64,000 nucleotides of DNA from contig NZ_CP173677.1 of assembly GCF_045055315.1 (NCBI RefSeq), positions 248,001 to 312,000 of the forward strand. Reading direction: 5' to 3'. The DNA is from Brachymonas wangyanguii (GTDB lineage: Bacteria; Pseudomonadota; Gammaproteobacteria; Burkholderiales; Burkholderiaceae_C). Positions within the stretch are counted from its first letter, which is position 1, and every line of letters starts with the position of its first letter. The notes under the pieces were generated by a model. That model did no database searches. It was given only the letters and a program-made list of their open reading frames with translations, and was not told where the DNA came from. Position numbers and translations under genes: made by a program. Shown here in pieces: positions 36,762 through 43,923 of this stretch.

Positions 36762-38696
36762 TCAGGCCGCGGCCTGGGTGGCAGGGAAGGTCTTGGCGTC
36801 GGCGAGCTTCAGCGTGGCGCTGACCTTGCCGGTGCGGCCATCGTCGAACTTCACCTGGGTCTCGATGAACTGCTCGGACTTGCCCTCGTACAGCGCGTCC
36901 ACCAGCACCTTGTATTTGTCGGAGATGAAGCCGCGGCGCACCTTGCGGGTACGGGTCAGCTCGTCGTCGTCCGGATCCAGCTCCTTGTGCAGCACCAGGA
37001 AGCGGGCGATCTGGGTATCGGCCATGCCGGCTTCGCGCGCCAGGTCGGCGTTGACCTTCTCGACGCACTCGCGCACCATCTCCAGCACCTGCGGCTTGGC
37101 GGCTAGATCGACATAACCGCCATAGGGCAGGTTCTGGCGCTCGGCCCAGTTGCCGACGGCTTCGTAATCGATGTTGATGAAGGCCATCACGCTGTCGCGG
37201 TCGTGGCCGAAGCAGACCGCTTCCTTGATCTGCGGGAAGAACTTGAGCTTGTTCTCGATGTAGTTGGGTGCGAACATGGCGCCGCTGGCCAGCTTGCCCA
37301 CGTCCTTGGCACGGTCGATGATGCGCAGCTGGCCATCGCTGTCGATGACGCCGGCATCGCCAGTCTTGAAGTAACCGTTCTCGTCGATCACCTCGGCGGT
37401 GGCGTCGGGGCGCTTGTAGTACTCCTTGAGCACCGACACGCCCTTGACCAGCACCTCGCCGTTATCGGCAATCTTCAGCTCGATGCCGGGAGCGGCCTCG
37501 CCCACGGTGTTGAGCTTGACGCGGCCGTTCTGCTGCAGGCAGACATAGGCGCAGGTCTCGGTCTGGCCGTAGAGCTGCTTGAGGTTGACGCCGATGGAGC
37601 GGAAGAAGCGGAACAGGTCCGGGCCGATGGCGGCACCGGCGGTGTAGGCGACGCGGATGCGGCTCAGGCCCATCACGTTCTTCAGCGGACCGTAGACAAA
37701 CCAGTTGCCCAGCGCATACTTGATGCGGTCGCCGGTGCCCACGCTCTTGCCGTCCAGGATGTCGGAGCCGACGCGCTGCGCCACGTTCATGGCGGCCTTG
37801 TACATCTTCTGCTTGAGCTTGCTGGCGTCTTCCATGCGGATCGAGACCGAAGTCAGCATGCCTTCGAACACGCGCGGCGGCGCGAAGTAGTAGCTTGGGC
37901 CGATTTCGCGCATGTCGATGCTCAGCGTTTCGGCCGATTCCGGGCAGTTGATGGTGAAGCCGGCCACCAGCCACTGCGCAATCGAGAACAGGTGGTCACC
38001 CACCCAGGCCGGCGGCAGGTAGCAGATCATGTTGTCGCCGGGGTTCAGGCCGTCGACCTGCTGGCCACCGCGCGCGGAACCGATGAAGCTGGCATGCGTC
38101 TGGCACACGCCCTTGGGCTTGCCGGTGGTGCCGGAGGTGTACAGGATCACCGACACGTCATCGGGCTGGATCTGGTCTACCGACTGCTGGTAGAAGCCGG
38201 GATGCTGCTGCTCGTAGGCGCGGCCCAGTTCGAACAGCTCGTCCACGCTGATCAGGCCCGGCTCGCTGTAGTTGCGCATGCCGCGCGGATCGTCATAGAT
38301 GATGTGCGAGATGCCGGGCATGGTTTCGCGCAGCTCCAGCATCTTGTCGACCTGCTCCTGGTCTTCGGCAAACACGAAGTGGATGTCGGCATCGCCTAGC
38401 ACGAAAGCCATTTCAGTGGCTACCGCATCCTGGTACATCGGCACCGGAATGCCGCGCAGGCTCTGCACCGCCAGGAAGGTCAGGTACAGGTGCGGCCGGT
38501 TGTTGCCGACGATAGCCATGTTGTGGCCGGCCTGGAAGCCCAGGCTGGCCAGGCCACCGGCCATCCAGCGCACCTCGTCGGCAGCGCGCTGCCAGCTCCA
38601 GGTCTGCCAGATGCCATATTCTTTTTCCCGCAGGGCGTGGGCCTGGGGGCGCTGGCTTGCATGCTCCAGCAGCAATCGGGGGAAGGTCATGGTCAT
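36762..38696 (-). CDS. AMP-dependent acyl-CoA synthetase, long-chain (FadD15-like) type
   Basis: A 644-residue ligase that joins a carboxylic acid to coenzyme A through an acyl-AMP. The P-loop ILYTSGTTGKPKGVCQTH, the LYGQTETCAYVCLQ motif, YFKTGDAGVIDSDGQLRIID and the late RTRKVRRGFI segment are intact. The long form with a GDHLFSIAQ region resembles long-chain fatty acyl-CoA ligases. The start is the ATG at 38696, with GAGG nine bases upstream; in-frame codons further up run into the regulatory region. As first gene of the liv operon it may activate what the transporter imports; the acid itself is unknown. Confidence 0.88.
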   Translation of the reverse strand: MTMTFPRLLLEHASQRPQAHALREKEYGIWQTWSWQRAADEVRWMAGGLASLGFQAGHNMAIVGNNRPHLYLTFLAVQSLRGIPVPMYQDAVATEMAFVLGDADIHFVFAEDQEQVDKMLELRETMPGISHIIYDDPRGMRNYSEPGLISVDELFELGRAYEQQHPGFYQQSVDQIQPDDVSVILYTSGTTGKPKGVCQTHASFIGSARGGQQVDGLNPGDNMICYLPPAWVGDHLFSIAQWLVAGFTINCPESAETLSIDMREIGPSYYFAPPRVFEGMLTSVSIRMEDASKLKQKMYKAAMNVAQRVGSDILDGKSVGTGDRIKYALGNWFVYGPLKNVMGLSRIRVAYTAGAAIGPDLFRFFRSIGVNLKQLYGQTETCAYVCLQQNGRVKLNTVGEAAPGIELKIADNGEVLVKGVSVLKEYYKRPDATAEVIDENGYFKTGDAGVIDSDGQLRIIDRAKDVGKLASGAMFAPNYIENKLKFFPQIKEAVCFGHDRDSVMAFINIDYEAVGNWAERQNLPYGGYVDLAAKPQVLEMVRECVEKVNADLAREAGMADTQIARFLVLHKELDPDDDELTRTRKVRRGFISDKYKVLVDALYEGKSEQFIETQVKFDDGRTGKVSATLKLADAKTFPATQAAA

Positions 38697-38825
38697 GCGC
38701 TTGCCTCGTTGTCTCCGTGTGTTTGTAGAAGTCCGTTGCGTCAGTAACAAGTCGCTACGGGCTAAATGTCTTTGGCGAATGTTATCGGTGACTTTGTTGT
38801 TTGAGTGTCTTTTTGCTGACAATCT

Positions 38826-38919
38826 AGGGCAATCCCTCTGTGGGAATAACCCTGATGGCGGGGAGGGCTGTTGTTTTGCTACCGTGTCACATTGCTGCTA
38901 AAACAGCATCTTGTTGACA
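38826..38919. promoter_or_regulatory. Divergent control region between ligase and Crp/Fnr genes
   Basis: The 258-base gap 38697-38954 is AT-richer than its surroundings. It contains the symmetric AGGG-CCC-GGG-CCCT set (38826-38853), a longer imperfect inverted repeat with arms at 38867-38880 and 38897-38907 (GCTGTT...TTTTGC against GCTAAAACAGC) and a TTGACA box at 38914-38919 pointing toward the regulator gene. These are candidate operator and promoter elements for both divergent units; no single one is proven. Confidence 0.4.
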
Positions 38920-38954
38920 ATTTTCCAGTCTCCCCTTTTTGGCCTGTAGCCAGC

Positions 38955-39713
38955 ATGTACGCCCCATCTTCCGCCCCGTCAGTCGCTTCCACTGCTTCCA
39001 GCGTGCCGCCCCTGCTGGAGCGGCACCGTTTTGCCACGCATGAAGAGTTGCAGGACATCACCTGGTGGCGGCTGCTGGAACCGGAACACCAGCTGCGCGT
39101 GGCGCAGGACATGCGCGTCGGGCAGGCGCATGCCGGCGAGCTGGTCTGCCGTACCGGGCGCGCGCCAACCTACTGGTTTGGCCTGCTCGAAGGTCTGCTC
39201 AAGATGAGCAATGACGGCTCGCAAGGGCAGACCATCACCTTCTCCGGCCTGGCGCCGGGCGGCTGGTTTGGCGAGGGCACGCTGATCAAGCGTGAGCCCT
39301 ATCGCTACAACATCCAGGCCTTGCGCAACAGCACGGTGGCAGTGCTGCCGATCGAGACCTTCCACTGGCTGCTGGACCACTCGATTGCCTTCAACCGCTT
39401 CATCATGCGGCAACTCAATGAGCGCCTCGGCCAGTTCATCGCCGCGCGCGAGGTGGAACGGCTGGACAGTCCGGATGTGCGCGTGGCGCGCAACCTCGCG
39501 GCGCTGTTCAACCCGGTGCTGTTCCCGACGGTGGCGGACAAGATGCTGCGCATCACGCAGCAGGAGCTGGCCTATCTGGTAGGCCTGTCACGCCAGCGCG
39601 TGAACGAGGCGCTGCGCGTGCTGGCGGCGCATGGCGCGATCCGGGTTGGCTATGGCGGCTTGCTGGTGTCGGATCTGGAGTTGTTGCGGCGCGGAACCTT
39701 CGAGGCGGAATAG
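38955..39713 (+). CDS. Crp/Fnr-family transcriptional regulator
   Basis: A 252-residue regulator. Residues about 45-160 form the cyclic-nucleotide-binding-type beta barrel (APGGWFGEGTLIKREPYRYN), followed by a long dimerisation helix and a C-terminal helix-turn-helix (ITQQELAYLVGLSRQRVNEA LRVL region). Only one cysteine is seen in the sensor domain and there is no N-terminal cysteine cluster, so it is not an oxygen-sensing FNR. It is divergent from the acyl-CoA ligase-liv operon and is its likely regulator. The ligand could be an acyl-CoA or nucleotide. Start at the ATG giving MYAPSSAPS. Confidence 0.88.
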   Translation: MYAPSSAPSVASTASSVPPLLERHRFATHEELQDITWWRLLEPEHQLRVAQDMRVGQAHAGELVCRTGRAPTYWFGLLEGLLKMSNDGSQGQTITFSGLAPGGWFGEGTLIKREPYRYNIQALRNSTVAVLPIETFHWLLDHSIAFNRFIMRQLNERLGQFIAAREVERLDSPDVRVARNLAALFNPVLFPTVADKMLRITQQELAYLVGLSRQRVNEALRVLAAHGAIRVGYGGLLVSDLELLRRGTFEAE

Positions 39714-39744
39714 CCAGCAGCGGGCCGGCGCGCGATAATGCCGC

Positions 39745-41148
39745 ATGACCGATTCCAAGCCGCCCTCCCGTCCCGTCCTGCACCGTCCGGCCAAGTCTAA
39801 ACCTGCTGATACGCCCGCCCAGCCGGCCCCGTCCGGTGGCATGCGCAGCAAGGGCTACCGCTCGCACGGCGGCGCCGCCGCACTGCGGCCGCCGGCACCG
39901 CGTGCCAATGTCTGGCGCAGTGACGATCCTTCTGCACTGAAAGGGGAGGGCAAGCCGGTGCTGCGCAGCGCCGGCATGAAACGCCACGAGGGTGCCGCCC
40001 CGACCGATGGCCAGGGTCGTCCGATGCCGCGCCAGCTGGATCGCCCGCCGCAGCGCCGCCGCCCGGAAGATGGCAGGCCAGAACGTGACGAGCATCCGCG
40101 TCGTGCCTGGCGCGATGACCCGGATCGCCCGCCGCGCGCGCGTCGCCGTGACGATGCCGATTCGCGTGCGCCGCAACGCAACCGCCAGGAGCGGCCACAA
40201 GAGCGCCCGCAAGACCGCTGGCGCGATGCCGACGGTGCAGGGCGCTATCGTGACCGCGATGCAGCTTCCGCGCAACCGCCACGTGAACGCCGCGCTCCGC
40301 TGGCGCCCGCCGTACCCACCGACCGCCTGCCGGCCGATGCCGCCCCGGTGCGTGCGCGCCCGGCTGCTGCGCCCAGCTTGACCACCGGCATCCGCCTCAA
40401 CAAGCGCATGGCCGAGCTTGGCCTGTGCTCGCGCCGCGAGGCCGATGAATGGATCGCGCAAGGCTGGGTGCTGGTGAATGGCGAAGCAGCCGAAACCGGC
40501 CAGCGCGTCCGTATCGAGGACGAAATCCGCGTGCAGAAGGCGGCGCGTGGCCAGCAGGAGCAGCGCGTCACCATCCTGATCCACAAGCCGGTTGGCTATG
40601 TCAGCGGCCAGCCCGAAGACGGCTACCAGAGCGCCGCCAGCCTGATCCGCGCCGCCAGCCGCTGGCAGGACTGCCAGGTGCGCCAGCGCTTCCAGCCGCA
40701 GCAGCTGCGCGGCCTGGCGCCGGCAGGTCGACTCGACATCGATTCCACCGGCCTGCTGGTGCTGACGCAGGACGGCCGCGTGGCGCGCCAGCTGATCGGC
40801 GAGGACAGCACCACCGACAAGGAATACCTGGTGCGCGTCGAATACCAGTCGCCGCGTGGCATCGTCAGTCAGGACGTGCAGTCGGTGTTCCCGGCGGACC
40901 AGCTCGCGCTGCTGCGCCATGGCCTGAGCCTGGACGGCGTGCCGCTACAGCCGGCGCAGGTGGACTGGCAAAACCTGGAGCAGTTGCGCTTCGTGCTGGT
41001 CGAAGGCAAGAAGCGCCAGATCCGCCGCATGTGCGAAGCGGTCGGGCTGAAAGTGGTCGGCCTCAAGCGCGTGCGCATCGGCCAGGTGGTGCTCGGCAAG
41101 CTGCCGGTCGGGCAGTGGCGCTACCTCGGTCCGCACGAACAGTTCTGA
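39745..41148 (+). CDS. RsuA/RluB/E/F-family 23S or 16S rRNA pseudouridine synthase with long disordered N terminus
   Basis: A 467-residue enzyme that isomerises a uridine in ribosomal RNA. The S4-like RNA-binding domain begins near residue 213 (RLNKRMAELGLCSRREADEW). The catalytic motif is AGRLDIDSTGLLVLTQDG with the nucleophilic aspartate in RLD, and EGKKRQIRRMCEAVG follows. The first 210 residues are low complexity, rich in Arg, Pro, Asp and Ala, and probably disordered. The domain order and the RQIRRM motif favour RluF/RluE-like enzymes; the exact target base is open. A terminator follows directly. Confidence 0.9.
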   Translation: MTDSKPPSRPVLHRPAKSKPADTPAQPAPSGGMRSKGYRSHGGAAALRPPAPRANVWRSDDPSALKGEGKPVLRSAGMKRHEGAAPTDGQGRPMPRQLDRPPQRRRPEDGRPERDEHPRRAWRDDPDRPPRARRRDDADSRAPQRNRQERPQERPQDRWRDADGAGRYRDRDAASAQPPRERRAPLAPAVPTDRLPADAAPVRARPAAAPSLTTGIRLNKRMAELGLCSRREADEWIAQGWVLVNGEAAETGQRVRIEDEIRVQKAARGQQEQRVTILIHKPVGYVSGQPEDGYQSAASLIRAASRWQDCQVRQRFQPQQLRGLAPAGRLDIDSTGLLVLTQDGRVARQLIGEDSTTDKEYLVRVEYQSPRGIVSQDVQSVFPADQLALLRHGLSLDGVPLQPAQVDWQNLEQLRFVLVEGKKRQIRRMCEAVGLKVVGLKRVRIGQVVLGKLPVGQWRYLGPHEQF

Positions 41149-41168
41149 CCCGCTGGCAGACAGGGATT

Positions 41169-41201
41169 AACCCGGCTCTTCGCAAGAAAGCCGGGTTTTT
41201 T
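41169..41201 (+). terminator. Rho-independent terminator after the pseudouridine synthase gene
   Basis: AACCCGGCT (41169-41177) pairs with AGCCGGGTT (41189-41197) around an 11-base loop and runs into six T. It isolates the paa operon from the gene before it. Confidence 0.92.
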
Positions 41202-41318
41202 GTGTCGTACATGGTAGTGTGTATGTTCAGGACAGGCCCTTGCCAACTGTCTCTGAAATGTCACCGAATCAACACTTGGCAACACGATTCTGAGTCACGT
41301 ATAGGGGAAACCACTAAT

Positions 41319-41348
41319 TTGACTTGGATCAAACGTGATACATTTAAT
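41319..41348 (+). promoter_or_regulatory. FNR-type box overlapping the likely paa promoter
   Basis: TTGACTTGGATCAA (41319-41332) matches the FNR/ANR consensus TTGAT-N4-ATCAA in nine of ten defined bases. Its first six bases, TTGACT, could also serve as a -35 box with TTTAAT (41343-41348) 18 bases downstream as the -10. An FNR dimer there would cover the -35 element, a position more fitting for repression than activation. The paaN start lies at 41443. Position and sequence are seen; the regulatory sense is inferred. Confidence 0.6.
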
Positions 41349-41442
41349 CTTCGAAATGCAGATTGCCTGTAGCACGTTGTCGTTTTGGCGTGTCATGCGG
41401 CCTCTGCTCTCCCCACTTACCCCCAAGTTCTGGAGCTAGCAC

Positions 41443-43110
41443 ATGTCTCATCCCCTGTTCGAAAAGCACCGCGCTACCCTGGATGGCGCCCTCAACGCCA
41501 TCGCCACGCGCGGCTACTGGTCGCCCTATCCCGAGATGCCGAGCCCCAAGCTCTACGGCGAAACCGCTGCCGCTGATGGCAAGGCCGCCTTCGAGGCGCA
41601 TCTGGGCAAGCAGTTCGAACTGGATCAGCCGGGCCAGACTGGCTGGGGTGGCAACGAAGCCTCTCCCTACGGCATCGAGATGAACATCAAGTACCCGGTG
41701 TGCGACCACGAGGCACTGATCGCTGCCGGTCTGGACGCCATGAAGGGCTGGCAGGCCGTGGGCGCCGAAGGCCGCATGGGCATCTGCGTGGAAATCCTGG
41801 ATCGTCTGCACAAGCAGGCCTTTGAAATGGGCCACGCCGTCATGATGACCACCGGCCAGGGCTGGATGATGGCCTTCCAGGCCGGTTCCGCCCACGCGCT
41901 GGACCGTGGCCTTGAGGCCGTGGCCTACGCCTGGCGCGAGCAGAGCTTCGTGCCAACCACCGCCCACTGGGAAAAGCCGCAGGGCAAGAACCCGGCGCTG
42001 GTGATGAAGAAGCACTTCGAGATCGTTGGCCGCGGTATCGGCCTGGTGATCGGTTGCGGCACCTTCCCGACCTGGAACACCTACCCCGGCCTGTTCGCTG
42101 CGCTGTCCACCGGCAACGCCGTGATCGTCAAGCCGCACAGCAACGGCATCCTGCCGGCTGCCATCACCGTGCGCACCATCCGCGCCGTGCTGGCCGAGAA
42201 CGGCATCGACCCCAACCTGGTGACCCTGTGCGTCGCTGAAAAGCGCAGCGTGACCCAGGCCCTGTCCCAGCACGAATCCGTCAAGTCGATCGACTTCACC
42301 GGCAGCAACGTGTTCGGCGAGTGGCTGATCGACAACTGCCGCCAGGCGCAGGTCTACGCCGAGCTGGCTGGCGTGAACAATGTGGTGATCGAGTCCACCG
42401 ACAACTACAAGGCGATGCTGAACAACCTGGCCTTCACCCTGTCGCTGTACTCCGGCCAGATGTGCACCACTACCCAGGCCGTGATCGTGCCGGCAGAAGG
42501 CATCGAGACCGACCAGGGTCACAAGAGCTATGACGAGGTTTGTGCCGACCTGGGTGCTTCCATCGAGCGTTTCCTGGGCAAGCCGGAAGTCGCCCACGCC
42601 GTGCTGGGTGCGATGCAGTCCACGGCTACGGCTGAGCGTGTCGACCTGGCCAACAGCGGTCAGCTGGGCAAGGTCGTGCTGGCCTCCAAGAAGCTGGACA
42701 ACCCCGATTTCCCGAACGCCGACGTGCGCACCCCGGTGCTGCTGGCGGTGGACGCTGCCGACGAAGCCGCCTACATGGAAGAGCGCTTTGGCCCGATCAG
42801 CTTTGTCGTCAAGGCCGACAACGCCGCTGGCGCGCTGGCCCTGTCCGAGCGCATCGTCAAGACGCACGGCTCCCTGACCGTGGGTGTCTACTCCACCAAG
42901 CAGGACTACCTGGACGCCATGACCGAAGCCACCTGGCGCGGCAAGGTCGCCCTGTCGATCAACCTGCTGGGCGGCGTGTTCGTGAACCAGTCTTCCGCTT
43001 TCTCCGACTACCACGGCACCGGTGGCAACCCGTCTGCCAACGCCTCCTATGCGGATTCCGCCTTCGTGGCCAACCGCTTCCGCGTGGTGCAGCGCCGCTA
43101 CCACGTCTGA
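41443..43110 (+). CDS. paaN: Phenylacetate degradation aldehyde dehydrogenase PaaN
   Basis: A 555-residue aldehyde dehydrogenase that oxidises the semialdehyde formed when the oxepin-CoA ring opens. The catalytic cysteine is C341 in YSGQMCTTTQAV, the general base glutamate lies in YAELAGVNN, and the cofactor region is FEIVGRGIGLVIGCGTFPTWN. E. coli PaaZ (about 680 residues) carries a C-terminal MaoC hydratase that opens the ring; this protein ends after the dehydrogenase domain, as in the PaaN_2 family. No stand-alone MaoC hydratase is in the window. It heads the twelve-gene operon; paaG starts ten bases after its stop. Confidence 0.9.
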   Translation: MSHPLFEKHRATLDGALNAIATRGYWSPYPEMPSPKLYGETAAADGKAAFEAHLGKQFELDQPGQTGWGGNEASPYGIEMNIKYPVCDHEALIAAGLDAMKGWQAVGAEGRMGICVEILDRLHKQAFEMGHAVMMTTGQGWMMAFQAGSAHALDRGLEAVAYAWREQSFVPTTAHWEKPQGKNPALVMKKHFEIVGRGIGLVIGCGTFPTWNTYPGLFAALSTGNAVIVKPHSNGILPAAITVRTIRAVLAENGIDPNLVTLCVAEKRSVTQALSQHESVKSIDFTGSNVFGEWLIDNCRQAQVYAELAGVNNVVIESTDNYKAMLNNLAFTLSLYSGQMCTTTQAVIVPAEGIETDQGHKSYDEVCADLGASIERFLGKPEVAHAVLGAMQSTATAERVDLANSGQLGKVVLASKKLDNPDFPNADVRTPVLLAVDAADEAAYMEERFGPISFVVKADNAAGALALSERIVKTHGSLTVGVYSTKQDYLDAMTEATWRGKVALSINLLGGVFVNQSSAFSDYHGTGGNPSANASYADSAFVANRFRVVQRRYHV

Positions 43111-43120
43111 GGAGTCCGGC

Positions 43121-43921
43121 ATGACGTTTGAAACCATCACGCTGGACATCCAGCAGGGCGTGGCGCGACTGGCGCTGAATCGCCCGGACAAGATGAACAG
43201 CTTCAACGGCACCATGCACGACGAGCTGCGCGCTGCGCTGCAACAGGTGCAGGACGACGCCAGCGTGCGCGTGCTGGTGCTGACCGGCAATGGCCGTGGC
43301 TTCTGTGCTGGCCAGGACCTGGCCGATGCCGAAGTGCGCTTCGTGCCCGGCGAAGGCACGCCGCCCGACCTGGGTGACGTGGTGGAACGCCGCTACAAGC
43401 CGCTGGTGATGCAACTGGCCAGCCTGCGCGTGCCGACCATCGCCGCCGTCAACGGCATCGCCGCCGGTGCCGGCGCCAGCCTGGCGCTGGTGTGCGACAT
43501 GGTGGTGGCCACCGAATCGGCCGCCTTCATGCTGCCGTTCGCCAAGATCGGCCTGATTCCCGATACCGCCTGCTCCTGGATCGTGCCGCAGCGCCTGGGC
43601 TTTGCCCGCGCCATGGGCCTGGCCATGACCGGCGAAAAGCTGCCGGCCACCAAGGCCGCCGAGTGGGGCCTGATCTGGGAAGCCGTGCCGAACGACGACT
43701 TCGCTGCCCGCATCGACGCCCTGGCTGCCCAGCTGGCCGCCATGCCGACCAAGGCCCTGGTGCGCACGCGCCAGGCCATGCTGACTGCCTCCAGCCACAC
43801 GCTGGAACAGCACCTGACGCTGGAAGGCATGCTGATGCGTGAAATGGGCCGCAGCGCCGACTATGTGGAAGGCGTGTCTGCCTTCCTGGAAAAACGCGCA
43901 CCGCGCTTTACCGGAGCCTGA
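43121..43921 (+). CDS. paaG: 1,2-epoxyphenylacetyl-CoA isomerase
   Basis: A 266-residue crotonase-fold enzyme that converts the ring epoxide to oxepin-CoA and shifts double bonds later in the pathway. The segment LPFAKIGLIPDTACSWIVPQ carries the catalytic aspartate typical of PaaG; the oxyanion hole is in GRGFCAGQDL and NGIAAGAGASLALVCD. The ATG at 43121 follows a TGAGGAG site that overlaps the paaN stop. paaH follows after two bases. Confidence 0.92.
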   Translation: MTFETITLDIQQGVARLALNRPDKMNSFNGTMHDELRAALQQVQDDASVRVLVLTGNGRGFCAGQDLADAEVRFVPGEGTPPDLGDVVERRYKPLVMQLASLRVPTIAAVNGIAAGAGASLALVCDMVVATESAAFMLPFAKIGLIPDTACSWIVPQRLGFARAMGLAMTGEKLPATKAAEWGLIWEAVPNDDFAARIDALAAQLAAMPTKALVRTRQAMLTASSHTLEQHLTLEGMLMREMGRSADYVEGVSAFLEKRAPRFTGA

Positions 43922-43923
43922 AC

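Noticed and set aside
38955..39713. The Crp/Fnr-family gene as the oxygen sensor acting on the FNR boxes of the paa, MFS and ubi promoters
   Set aside because: The sensor domain has only one visible cysteine and no N-terminal cluster ligands, so it cannot bind the [4Fe-4S] centre of FNR. Its position favours control of the liv operon; the true FNR/DNR is probably encoded elsewhere.
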